Positions 1 to 9,027 of a DNA stretch of 64,000 nucleotides are shown here, piece by piece. How positions within the stretch are numbered: position 1 is the first letter of the stretch; each line of letters begins with the position of its first letter. Under the pieces are notes generated by a model. The model ran no database searches, was not told the origin of the DNA, and saw only the letters and a program-made list of their open reading frames with translations. A program made the position numbers and the translations under genes. This DNA comes from G965220825 sp965220825 (GTDB lineage: Bacteria > Pseudomonadota > Alphaproteobacteria > UBA828): NCBI GenBank assembly GCA_965220825.1, contig OZ244839.1, forward strand, positions 1,860,001 to 1,924,000. Reading direction: 5' to 3'.

Positions 1-1455
1 AGCCAGCCGGTCCGTTGCTTGCCATCCCAACTCTCGCCGCTCCGGCGGCCCTCGAACCCGCGCCAGTCGCCACGGCCCCAGACCGTCCAGGCCGGGCCGC
101 CCGAAGCCCCCTCGGACCCGGCCGCCGCCAGAGGCAGGGTGAAGGCGCTGCCGCCCAGCAGCGCCGAGTCGCTCACCGCCTGGCTTCGGGAGCTCGTCCG
201 GCTGTCCCAGCGATCTATCCCGTCCCACCGGTTGCCCTCTGCGGCCGACAGCGCCGCCTCGCCGCCGACCCGCTGGCCGGCCAGTGTCAGCCCCTGCGCG
301 CCCGGCGTCGCATCGAAGCGCTGTCCGAGCATGTCCGCCGCACCGTCGACCGTGGTCTGCGCTATAGCCGCCAGCGCGTGCTTCAATACCCGCCGCTGCG
401 CGTCCGGCGACGGCCCCGGTTCCGTCGTTACCGTCGCCTTGTCCGACTCAACGCCGTTACCGGCAGCATTCACCGCGCGGATTCTGAAGTCATATCCTGT
501 ATCGCCGATCAACCGGGTGACGGTATGGCTGGTGGTGGATGCGCTGCTGCCGTCGATATCCTGCCAAGCACCGTATTCCGTCGCAGTGGCCAGCTTTTGC
601 TGATACTGATATTTCGTGATGGTTATGTTGGACGGATTTGCCCAGTTCAACGTTACTTTACCAGGTCCTGAGGTGGTCGTGAGATTGCTTGGTTTGACCG
701 GCTTGGCTGCAAAAATCACGATCTCGCTGCCATACGCGAATTCCACGTAGAAACTGTCATCGTTCAAGACACTGGACAAGGTGCCACTAAATTCAGCTTT
801 CTTACCGTCGAGTTTAAGAACATTATTCGATATATTGCTTGTTCGAGCACGTATAAATCTTGATTCCCACAACGAAAAGGAGATATTCGAGCCGTAGTCC
901 GATACAGAAATTGCTCCGTTACCTGTGTAAGAGGATTTTCCAGTAATTTGCAGGCTACCTCCAAAACGATACCTTGCAGTAGGATAATCATATCGATTAT
1001 GCGGAATACCCCACTGCCTTAGAGAGTCGCCTAAACTTATATTATTGTCGCCAGTGGAATTAGTTCCATCGACGTAATTGAAGCCCGAGAGATTCAAGCT
1101 TCCTCGAGCATTGATGGTAGATTTCGTGCCATCGTCGGAGAAAAGGAAGATCAGCGTGCCTGCCCCAGCGGTCTGAGCGCCCCCGACCAGCAAGGCCGCG
1201 CCAAGCAGCAGCATCGGACCGGCTGCAGCGAAGCGCCGCGCGAACCCTCTTCCAACTCTCCGATTTGCAGGCGAGTAGCCGTTTCGACCGCTCAGACCTT
1301 CAGAAGTTTCGGGGGGGGGGGGTAAATAGTGAACGCCGGACCGGCAGCGTCGCAGCCAACCGCCCGGCTACCGTCTGCAGGGAGGCGAAGATAGAGACGC
1401 GGGCTATAGCAGGGTTGCCGGTGCGGCAGGTCAGGCGAGAGGCGGTGATGGTCAT
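1..1455 (-). CDS. Autotransporter-like surface protein, copy 1 (partial; phase-OFF)
   Basis: The reading begins with ATG at 1455 (MTITASRL...), the same start as in the two paralogues to the right, preceded by a GGGGGG-type Shine-Dalgarno. After about 41 codons it enters a run of 12 C (coding sense) and, as sequenced, stops a few codons later (…KLLKV, stop). Past the run, the frame that matches the paralogues is open to the window edge: a hydrophobic signal segment (MLLLGAALLVGGAQTAGAG), a head of about 150 aa, a fibronectin type III-like stretch (roughly plus 690-430, with the KVTLNW and TGYDFRIRAVNAAG hallmarks), then the start of the shared beta-domain region. The C-terminal beta-barrel lies beyond position 1. 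One C fewer (11) restores the frame. Expected to sit in the outer membrane. The FN3 domain is absent from the other two copies. Confidence 0.75.
1311..1322. repeat. Poly-G run of 12 (poly-C in coding sense), putative phase-variation tract of copy 1
   Basis: Twelve consecutive G on the plus strand between the leader codons and the signal-peptide codons of the copy 1 gene. In coding sense it is ACC-(C)n-GAA. The frame is correct for n = 11 or 14 and out of frame at n = 12. A sequencing or assembly length error is possible in such runs. Confidence 0.8.
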
Positions 1456-1692
1456 GGCGCGAAGACCCCCCTTGGTCGAAATCGCTTCAGCGACCGGACC
1501 GTAGCAACGGGCGGAACCGCATACAAGCCGTTACGCAACGCAGTCGGACAGTCGGGAGAAATCCTGAAGAAAGTCGGAGCAGGCCGCACCCGGTTTGTCG
1601 ACCCCGGCGCGCATGGTTGCGGTTCGTGCGCCGTGGGCGAGCACCGCCAACGGCGGGCCGGCTGCGCAGCAGGCAGGCGGGAGGACGGGAGC

Positions 1693-1719
1693 CGTCGGGC
1701 CGGCGATGCCGGCCCGACG
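1693..1719 (-). terminator. Perfect 12-bp stem-loop after autotransporter copy 2
   Basis: CGTCGGGCCGGC-GAT-GCCGGCCCGACG lies directly after the stop codon of copy 2 (1725). The same stem-loop follows the next paralogue at 4150. There is no U-run, so this is a GC-rich hairpin likely to end or protect the transcript rather than a textbook intrinsic terminator. Confidence 0.55.
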
Positions 1720-1724
1720 TCGCG

Positions 1725-3919
1725 TCAGAAGTTCAGCCGCAGGTCCATGCCGATGCGGGTGTCGGGCTCTCCGCCGGCGCGGTGGCCGGCGGTGAGCGCG
1801 GCGTCGATGCCGCCCCTGGTAAAGCCTATACCCGTGCGGTAGTGCTGCGTGCGCGGCTCACCGCTGAGGGCCATGTCGGCAAAGGGCGTCAGCAGGCCGC
1901 CGGCGGCTGCGAAGCCGTAGCCGGCGCGGGCGGTCAGCGAGAGGCGCTGCGGTGCGGCGCCCTGCTCGTCGTCGAAGAGACGCTCGCGTGTGAGCGCGCC
2001 GTTCTGCTGCTGCCCCCATGCCGGGCCGAGCGCCAGCGACAGGCCGCGTCCGTCGGCGGCAGGGTTCAGACGCGCCTCCAGGCTCGCGCCCCATTCCTGC
2101 GCGCCGTCTTCGGAGTGCAGCGCCAGCCAGTGGCCGCTTGCGTCGAGGCCGAAGCGCGAACCGGGCGCGGACAGGCGCATACCGGCGGAGACCTCCATGC
2201 CGGTGCCCGTCACGCCGTCGCCGCCGTCCTGGCGCAGCGCCACCGCGCCGCGCGGCCGGACCTGCCACTCCGAACCGGAGGAAAGCGCGAAGCCGTCATG
2301 CTCGGCCTCCACGCCGGCGCTGAGGCGCCAGCTCGTGGCCTTCAGGCCGCCGAGCGAGGAGGTCGAGGATGACCCGTCGGTCTCGATCTGCGCAAGGCTC
2401 GCGCCGCCGATCGCCGACAGCGTGAAAGCGGATCGCCGCGCCACCGGCATGCGCCCGCTCACCGAACCCGCCAGAAGCGACAGGTTCTCTTTCTCGACGG
2501 TGCCGTCGGAGGCGCGATGCTCCGCGTCGCCCGCGCCGGCGCCCAGCACCACACGCACGGCGCCGCCACCAGCCGTCTTCATCTGGAGATAGGGCCAGAG
2601 AGCCGTCAGCGATGTTTCCAGACGGCCCTCGAACGCGCCCGGCCGGTAATCCGTTTCGCTCTCGCCGTGCGACAGGGCCACGCCGGCGGTCAGCCGGTCG
2701 TTCAGCGGGCCGTCCACGCCCAGCCAGCCGGTCCATTGGCTGCCGTCCCAGCGGTCGCCGCTCCGGCGGCCCTCGAAGGCGCGCCAGTCGCCTCGGCCCC
2801 AGACCGTCCAGGCCGGGCCGCCCGAAGCCCCCTCGGACCCGGCCGCCGCCAGCGGCAGGGTAAAGGCGCTGCCACCCAGCAGGGCCGATCCGCTCACTGC
2901 CTGGCTTTGTGCGGCCGTCCGGCCGTGCCACCGGTTGCCCTCTGCGGCCGGCAGCGCCGTCGCGCCACCGACCCGTTGGCCGGCCAGCGTCAATGACTGT
3001 GCGCCCGGCGCCGCATCGAAGCGCTGCCCGATGGTATCGACCGCCCCGTCGAGCGTCGTCTGCGCCACCGCCGCCAGCGTGTGTTTCAGAGCCTGCTTTT
3101 CCGCCGCCTTCGTGGGGCTCTCTGGGGGCAGCGGCGGCGGACGCCCGGTCTTGAAAACGATCTTCTGGCCGCCGAACGCGTATTCGACATGAAAGTCGTC
3201 GTCGTTGAATCTTTCTGTCAACGTGCCAGTGAACGTTATCGACCGGCCGGAGGGATCGTATGTATCTCCAGAAACATCGTCTCGATTCACGTGTAGTTGG
3301 TCGCCGCTATCTCTATCAATAATCTCCATGTACATGTCGGACATGTAGGAATAGTTAGCCAAATTATAACGGGTCTGTATACCTCTAAAAGAATCCCGTC
3401 CGGAAACCGTGAATGCTCCCATAATGTAGGTATCCTTGAGGAAGCCGCCTGTCGAATGGGGAAATGCTTGATTTAGAGTTATACGATAAGCCAACTGAAA
3501 ATTGGTCGTTACTGGCTCGTTAAAGTCACCGGTAATCACGTTGAGCCCCGAGAGATCCAATGTCCCTCTGGGAACTATGGTGGAATTCTCGCCATCGTCG
3601 TAGAAGTAGAAGGTCAGCGTACCCGCTCCAGCAGCCTGTGCGCCTGCGATCAGGAAGACCGCACCGAGCAGCAGCACCGAACCGGCTGCAGCGAAACGCC
3701 GCGCGAACCCTCTTCCGGCTCTACGGTTGGCGGGCGAGTAGCCGTTCCGACCGCTCAGATCCTCAGAAGTTTCCGGGGGGGGGGGGTAAATAGTGAACGC
3801 CAGACCGGCAGCGTCGCAGCCAACCGCCCTGCGGCCGTCCGCAGGGAGGCGAAGATGGAGACGCCGGCCGCAGCGAATTCGTCGGTGCGGCAGGTCGGAC
3901 GAGAGGCTCTCATGGTCAT
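1725..3919 (-). CDS. Autotransporter-like surface protein, copy 2 (complete, phase-OFF by poly-C run)
   Basis: Start ATG at 3919 (MTMRASRPTCRT), homologous to copies 1 and 3. The leader enters a 12-C run at 3775-3786 and terminates soon after in the start frame (TPPPRKLLRI, stop). With 13 C the gene would encode about 731 aa: leader; twin-Arg-rich stretch (NRRAGRGFARRF) and hydrophobic signal peptide (GSVLLLGAVFLIAGAQAAGAG); head of about 160 aa beginning FYFYDDGENSTIVPRGTLDL; Pro-rich linker (RPPPLPPESP); helical LKHTLAAVAQ segment; then an autotransporter-type beta-domain of roughly 370 aa ending in terminal Phe (MDLRLNF), as expected for BAM-inserted barrels. The head DNA is visibly AT-richer than the barrel DNA. 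An unrelated open frame upstream of the run reads into the body, but it is not conserved and I do not take it as the N-terminus. Confidence 0.8.
3775..3786. repeat. Poly-G run of 12, putative phase-variation tract of copy 2
   Basis: Twelve G on the plus strand, preceded by CC. In coding sense ACC-(C)n-G-GAA: one extra G compared with copy 1 shifts the requirement, so n = 10 or 13 is ON and 12 is OFF. Confidence 0.8.
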
Positions 3920-4149
3920 GGCGCGAAGACCCCCCTTGGTCGAAATCGCTTTTGTGAGCGGACCGTAGCAACTGGCGGAACCGGATACAAGGCGTTGCGC
4001 GACGCAGTCGAACGGTCGGGAGAGGTCCTGAAGAAAGCCGGGCGGGACGGCACCCGGTTTGTCGACCCCGGCGCGCATGGTTGCGGTTTGTGCGCCCTGG
4101 GCGAGCACTGCCCACGGCGGGCCGGCTGCGCAGCAGGGAGGGCGGGGGC

Positions 4150-4176
4150 CGTCGGGCCGGCGATGCCGGCCCGACG
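4150..4176 (-). terminator. Perfect 12-bp stem-loop after autotransporter copy 3
   Basis: The sequence CGTCGGGCCGGC-GAT-GCCGGCCCGACG is identical to the stem-loop after copy 2 and starts 6 bp beyond the stop at 4182. Its conservation at both gene ends marks the end of each tandem unit. Confidence 0.55.
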
Positions 4177-5644
4177 CCCCGTCAGAAGTTCAGCCGCAGG
4201 TCCATGCCGATGCGGGTGTCGGGCTCTCCGCCGGCGCGGTGGCCGGCGGTGAGCGCGGCGTCGATGCCACCCCGGGCGAAGCCGATGCCCGTGCGGTAGT
4301 GCTGCGTGCGCGACTCCCCACTCAACGCCATGTCGGCAAAGGGCGTCAGCAGCCCGCCGGCGGCTGCGAAGCCGTAGCCGGCACGCGCGGTCAGCGACAG
4401 GTGCTGCGGTGCCGCGTTGCGCTCATCATCGAACAGCCGCTCACGCGCGAGCGCGCCGTCCTGCTGCGGCCCCCATGCCGGGCCGAGCGCCAGCGAAAGG
4501 CCGCGCCCGTCCGCTCCCGGTGCGAGCCGCGTTTCGAGGCTTGCGCCCCATTCGCTCACGCCGTCTTCGGAGTGCAGCGCCAGCCAGTGGCCGGACGCAT
4601 CGAGGCCGAAGCGCGAGCCGGGCGCAGACAGGCGCATACCGGCGGAGACCTCCATGCCGGTGCCCGTCACGCCGTCGCCGCCATCCTGGCGCAGCGCCAG
4701 CGCGCCGCGCGGCCGGACCTGCCACTCCGAACCGGAGGAAAGCGCGAAGCCGTCATGCTCGGCCTCCACGCCGGCCCGCAGGCGCCAGCTCGTCGCCTTT
4801 AGACCGCCAAGCGAGGAGGTCGAAGACGATCCGTCCGTCTCGATCTGCGCAAGGCTTGCCCCGCCGATCGCCGACAGTGTGAAATCGGACCGTCGCGCCA
4901 CCGGCATGCGCCCGCTCACCGAACCCGCCAGCAGAGACAGGTCCTCTTTCTCGACAGTGCCGTCTGATGCGCGATGTTCCGCCTCGCCCGTGCCGGCGCC
5001 CAGCACCACACGCACGGCGCCGCCGCCCGCCGTCTTCATCTGGAGATAGGGCCAGAGCGCCGTCAGCGACGTCTCCAGGCTGCCCTCGAACGCGCCCGGT
5101 TGGTAGTCCGCCTCGCTCTCGCCGTGAGACAGGGCCACGCCGGCGGTCAGTCGGTCGTTCAGCGGTCCGTCCACGCCGAGCCAGCCGGTCCACTGGCTGC
5201 CGTCCCAGCCGTCGCCGCTCCGGCCGCCCTCGAAGGCGCGCCAGTCGCCACGGCCCCAGACCGTCCAGGCCGGGCCGCCCGAAGCCCCCTCGGACCCGGC
5301 CGCCGCCAGCGGCAGGGTGAAGGCGCTGCCACCCAGCAGGGCCGAGCCGCTCACCGCCCGGCTGCGGGCGGCCGTCCGGCCGTCCCAGCGGTCGATTCGA
5401 TCCCACCGGTTGCCCTCTGCCACCGGCAGCGCCGTCGCGCCGCCGACCTGCTGGCCGGCCAGCGTCAAGGATTGCGCGCCCGGCGCTGCATCGAAGCGCT
5501 GTCCGATGGTATCGACCGCGCTGTTGGTAGGGAGCGTAAATTTCCCATTCGTTGTGACCCAAAATTTCCCACTGGGAGCTTGTCGATTTTGTTGCTCTCG
5601 GTCGGCTGTGGCGGCGCAGTCATCACAGCAGGAACGGGGCACGG

Positions 5645-6667
5645 ATGTACGGATGGGAGATCAGGATGTTGTTGAAGCACCATCTCGACCGGGGCGTTTC
5701 GAAGACAGAGCTCTCGCGGCGGTTCGGGGTGAACCGTCGCACGATCCACAATTGGGTGACCACGGGACAGCTCGACCGGGACCTGTCGGTCGGCGTGCGC
5801 GCGTACACGCCGCGGCCGCCGGTGGCCCACAAGCTGGATCCCTACAAGGCGCTCATCGACGCGCGCCTCGAGACGTATCCGAAGCTGTCTGCGAAGCGTC
5901 TGTTCGAAGAGGTCCGGGCGGCGGGCTACCCGGGCTGCTACGAGCGCGTGAACGACTACGTGCGTGAGACGCGGCCGCGCGCACCGGTCGAGCCGGTGAT
6001 CCGCTTCGAGACGCCGGCGGGCCGGCAGGGCCAGGTGGACTTCGGGAGCTTCACCCTGCCCTGGGGCCGCCGTCATGCCCTGGTGATGGTGCTGGGTTAC
6101 TCCCGTCTGTTGTGGCTGCGCTTCTACCCTCGCCAGACCATGGCGGTTCTGATGGAAGCGCTGGAGAGCGCCTTCGAGGCGTTCGGCGGGGTTCCGGAGG
6201 AGCTGCTGTTCGACCAGATGCGTGCCGTCGTGCTGTCCGACGACCGCGCCAGCGGCGGCGGTCTGGTCATGAATGAGGAGTTCCTGCGCTTCGCGCACCA
6301 CTGGGGGTTCGTGCCCCGCTCCTGCCGGCCTTACCGGGCGAGAACCAAAGGCAAGGTGGAGCGCCCGATCCGCTACATCCGCGAGAGCTTCTTCTACGGA
6401 CGCAGCTTCGCCAATGACGGCGATCTCAACGACCAGGCCACGCGCTGGCTTGAGAGGACTGCCAATCAACGCCGGCACGCCACGACCGGGGAGCGGCCCA
6501 TCGACCGCTTCGAGCGCGACGAGCGCACGCTGCTGCGGCCCCTGGCCAACGGCCCCTACCGCCGCCTCGGCCTGCGACAGGCGCCACAGCCCGCAAAGCG
6601 GCACGTCCCGGTGACCGTCGAGGTCGAACGGCGACCGCTCAGCGTCTACGCAAAGGCACTGCAATGA
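5645..6667 (+). CDS. istA: IS21-family transposase IstA
   Basis: 340 aa, at the short end for IstA. Residues 5-45 form a helix-turn-helix (SKTELSRRFGVNRRTIHNWV) for terminal-repeat binding. The DDE integrase core has Asp132 (GQVDFG), Asp190 (LLFDQM) and Glu239 (TKGKVER), with the expected spacing. It catalyses strand transfer with its AAA+ partner IstB, encoded downstream with an ATGA overlap. The ATG start at 5645 is chosen because the helix-turn-helix follows at once. Confidence 0.93.
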   Translation: MYGWEIRMLLKHHLDRGVSKTELSRRFGVNRRTIHNWVTTGQLDRDLSVGVRAYTPRPPVAHKLDPYKALIDARLETYPKLSAKRLFEEVRAAGYPGCYERVNDYVRETRPRAPVEPVIRFETPAGRQGQVDFGSFTLPWGRRHALVMVLGYSRLLWLRFYPRQTMAVLMEALESAFEAFGGVPEELLFDQMRAVVLSDDRASGGGLVMNEEFLRFAHHWGFVPRSCRPYRARTKGKVERPIRYIRESFFYGRSFANDGDLNDQATRWLERTANQRRHATTGERPIDRFERDERTLLRPLANGPYRRLGLRQAPQPAKRHVPVTVEVERRPLSVYAKALQ

Positions 6668-7455
6668 AGCCCCCGGCGGCGGGCCGGCGCGACCGGCTGC
6701 GGGCGATGCTGGCAGACCTCAAGATGCCGGGCGCGCTGGAGGCCGTCGACGGCATCCTCTCCGAGATCGACGGCGGCGCGATCTCCGCGGCCGCGGCCAT
6801 CGAGCAACTCCTCGGCGCCCAGATCGCGCTGCGCAACAACCGACGGCTCAAGGCCGCCATGCGCTCCTCCAGGCTGCCTGTCGTCAAAACCCTGACGCAG
6901 TTCGACTTCGCCTTCCAGCCCAGCATCAAGCGCGAGCAGATCGAAAGCCTGCACGAGCTCGGCTTCGTTGATCGTCGCGAGAACGTGATCTTCCTCGGTC
7001 CACCGGGCGTGGGCAAAACGCACTTGGCGATCAGCCTCGCAATCGCCGCAGCCGAGGCCGGCCGGCGCGTCTACTACGGAACCCTGGCCGGGCTGATCGA
7101 CTCCCTCACCGAAGCCAAAACCGCCGGCAATCTGTCCCGCCGGCTGCGGGTGCTCACCTACCCGGCCCTTCTGGTGGTCGACGAGATCGGCTACCTGCCG
7201 ATCAGCCAGGACGGCGCCGTGCTCTTCTTCCAACTCATCAACGCACGCCACGAGAGAGCGTCGACCGTCCTGACATCCAACAAGGGCTTCGAGGCCTGGG
7301 GTGGCGTGCTCGGCGACGACGTGATGGCGGCCGCTCTGATCGACCGGCTGGTCCATCACTGTCACATCGTCAACATCCGCGGGAACTCCTATCGGATGCG
7401 CGATCACCAGAACCTGCTGCAGCCCGATCGGCGCCGAAAGAAGGACGGATCGTGA
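6664..7455 (+). CDS. istB: IS21-family helper ATPase IstB
   Basis: 263 aa AAA+ ATPase related to DnaC. Walker A is GPPGVGKTH (residues 112-120), Walker B is ALLVVDEIGYLP, and sensor and arginine regions follow (VLTSNKGFEAW). The N-terminal 60 residues are helical, as usual for IstB. It selects target DNA and stimulates IstA. Translation is coupled to istA by the 4-bp overlap. Confidence 0.95.
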   Translation: MKPPAAGRRDRLRAMLADLKMPGALEAVDGILSEIDGGAISAAAAIEQLLGAQIALRNNRRLKAAMRSSRLPVVKTLTQFDFAFQPSIKREQIESLHELGFVDRRENVIFLGPPGVGKTHLAISLAIAAAEAGRRVYYGTLAGLIDSLTEAKTAGNLSRRLRVLTYPALLVVDEIGYLPISQDGAVLFFQLINARHERASTVLTSNKGFEAWGGVLGDDVMAAALIDRLVHHCHIVNIRGNSYRMRDHQNLLQPDRRRKKDGS

Positions 7456-7495
7456 GCGCCGGCGACGACAAGAACCGCCTCGATGCGCGCCGCCC

Positions 7496-7564
7496 GCTGT
7501 GGATAACTGGCTTGGGGCCGCCAGACTCCTTGCTGGTCGCGGCCCCAAGCCAGTTACCCACAGC
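7496..7564. repeat. Long inverted repeat (26-bp arms) inside the insertion sequence, after istB
   Basis: Arms 7496-7521 and 7539-7564 are complementary with a single mismatch (GATAACTGG against CCAGTTACC) around a 17-nt loop. It lies about 40 bp downstream of the istB stop and inside the element's right end. It could end the ist transcript, block read-through from outside, or be a structural transposition element. There is no U-run. Confidence 0.8.
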
Positions 7565-8399
7565 GCCAACGAACCCAACACCCCAGAACCGAAGCTGCGG
7601 AGACCATCCCACGTCCCCGGTGGGAAATTTTCGATCCCAAAAAATGGGAACTTTTCAGTCCCAATTGACACGCGCGCCGGCCAGCGTCGCCTGTGCGACT
7701 GCCGCCAGTGTGTGCTTCAAAGCGCGCCGCTCCGTCTCTTTCGATGGCTCCGTCTCTTTCGATGGCCCAGGCGGTGGTGGCGGCGTAGTCGAGAAAATGA
7801 CCGTGTTCGAGCCGAACGTTACCGTGATGTGGAAATCATCGTCGCCCAGCGTACTCTGCAAGGTTCCGTTCCAGGACGCCTCCCCATCTTCGAAACTAAC
7901 AATGCGTCCGTCTTTTGACGTTCCTTCTGATCTAACCTGCTGACCGCTGGCAAAAAAGTAAAAATTCGAATCGTAGCCCGGAGGAGCAATTGTTGCGTTG
8001 TCAGTGAAAGCAATGTCTTCGGAAACAGAGATGGCATTAGAATATGAATGTTCAACGTAGTCGTACGACGATTTCCCTATTAGAAATAATTCGCCCTTCA
8101 CGGATATAGTAACCCGTGGATTTGTTACGCTTCCACTTCCTGTGTTACCCGTCTCCTCCAAATCCACACTGCCCGATGCTTCGATTTTGCTTTTGGAGCC
8201 GTTGTCACTGAAGTAAAAATACGCCGTATTGGCCGCAGCATGATTTGCAAATCCGGCGGTCAGCGCACTCCCGGCCAGCAAGGCCGCGCCGAGCAGTAGC
8301 GCCGGAACGGTTCCGGCGAGGTGTCGCGCAAACCCTCTTCCGGCTCTCCGGTTGGCGGGCGAGCCGCCGTTCCGACCGCTCAGACCCTCAGAAGTTTCT

Positions 8400-8409
8400 G
8401 GGGGGGGGG
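8400..8409. repeat. Poly-G run of 10, putative phase-variation tract of copy 3 (ON)
   Basis: Ten G on the plus strand. In coding sense ACC-(C)n-A-GAA: with n = 10 the MTM start frame reads straight into the signal peptide and head, so this tract is in the ON configuration. Confidence 0.8.
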
Positions 8410-8701
8410 TAAATAGTGAACGCCGGACCGGCAACGCCGAAGTCAACCGCCCGGCGGCCGCCCGCAGGGAGGCGAAGGCGGAAACGCCAGCCAGAGCGGA
8501 CCCGGCAGTGCGGCAGGACGGGCGAGAGGCTGTCATGGTCATGGCGCGAAGACCCCCACTTGGTCGAAATCGCTTGTGTGACCGGACCGTAGCAACGGGC
8601 GGAGCCGCATACAAGCCGTTGCGCGACGCAGTTGCAAAGTGGGGAAAGGCCCCGAACCGGGCCGGGCGGCAAGGCCGTCGCCCGGTGCTGAATACGCGCA
8701 C

Positions 8702-8971
8702 TCAGTGCCAGGCGCCGCCACCCGGCACATCGTCGCCGGCGCGCATGGAGGCGGCGGCCATGGCGGTCCACGCCTCGCGGTCGAGGCCGAGTCGGCGGTT
8801 GAGCTTGTCGCAGATGGTAAGCGCGTCCTGGAGGTCGAGGGCGACCAGCGCGGTCGGCACATGGCCGGCGAGGCCCTCGATGACGAGGCGGATCTGCTGC
8901 ACGTCGGCCTCGGCGTCCCAGGCGGGCGCGAAGCAGTAGTCGGGATTGTCGGGCAGGGTCTGGGCGGTCAT
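8702..8971 (-). CDS. Small hypothetical protein at the end of the accessory cassette
   Basis: 89 aa (MTAQTLPDNPDYCFAPAWDA...), acidic and soluble, with no motif I can name. The ATG at 8971 has an AAAGGA ribosome site nine bases upstream. It follows the methyltransferase/helicase gene by about 56 bp on the same strand and is probably the last gene of that transcript. The autotransporter repeat ends just to its left, so this gene marks the cassette boundary. Confidence 0.6.
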   Translation of the reverse strand: MTAQTLPDNPDYCFAPAWDAEADVQQIRLVIEGLAGHVPTALVALDLQDALTICDKLNRRLGLDREAWTAMAAASMRAGDDVPGGGAWH

Positions 8972-9027
8972 GGCGGCGTCCTTTCGGGTTGCAGCATCGG
9001 AGGGCGGGCCGGCGGTACGGACGAAGG

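Larger units (their letters stand above)
5522..7670 (+). mobile_element. IS21-family insertion sequence (istA-istB)
   Basis: The left border starts TGTTGGTAGGGAGCG and the right border ends CCCAATTGACA, whose complement starts TGTCAATTGGGACTG. Both ends carry repeated TTTCCCA/TGGGAAA blocks (left near 5541 and 5564, right near 7620 and 7645), the multiple terminal sites typical of IS21 transposase binding. CGCGC occurs on both sides and fits a 5-bp target duplication, although the right copy starts 2 bp beyond the TTGACA end, so that border is uncertain by 2 bp. The two genes overlap by 4 bp. The element interrupts autotransporter copy 3. Confidence 0.9.
4182..8542 (-). pseudogene. Autotransporter-like surface protein, copy 3 (phase-ON, split by IS21-family element)
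   Basis: The gene reads from ATG 8542 (MTMTASRPSCRT) through a 10-C run at 8400-8409 in the correct frame (SLFTPPPETSEGL), a signal segment (PALLLGAALLAGSALTAGF), and a distinct AT-rich head of about 150 aa (8270-7800) to LAAVAQATLAGA at 7673. There it is interrupted by the insertion element. It resumes at 5521 with VDTIGQRFDAAPGAQSLTLAG and continues to the barrel end MDLRLNF at 4182. Without the element and one 5-bp target copy, the joined gene would be about 734 aa. The barrel half is almost identical in protein sequence to copy 2. It is the only copy whose leader is in frame, and it is the one that is broken. Confidence 0.85.

Noticed and set aside
4077..4085. TGGTTGCGG, matching the 3' end of tRNA-fMet, as a possible attachment-site copy (also near 1615)
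   Set aside because: Only nine bases match, and it is part of the repeated autotransporter upstream sequence, not a cassette border.
3787..4115. Open frame upstream of the copy 2 poly-C tract that reads into the autotransporter body
   Set aside because: It has no counterpart in copies 1 and 3 and no ribosome site, whereas the ATG leader in the other frame is conserved in all three.
5530..7660. Repeated TGGGAAA/TTTCCCA blocks as a CRISPR or iteron array
   Set aside because: They lie only at the two tips of the insertion element in inverted orientation, as IS21 transposase sites do.
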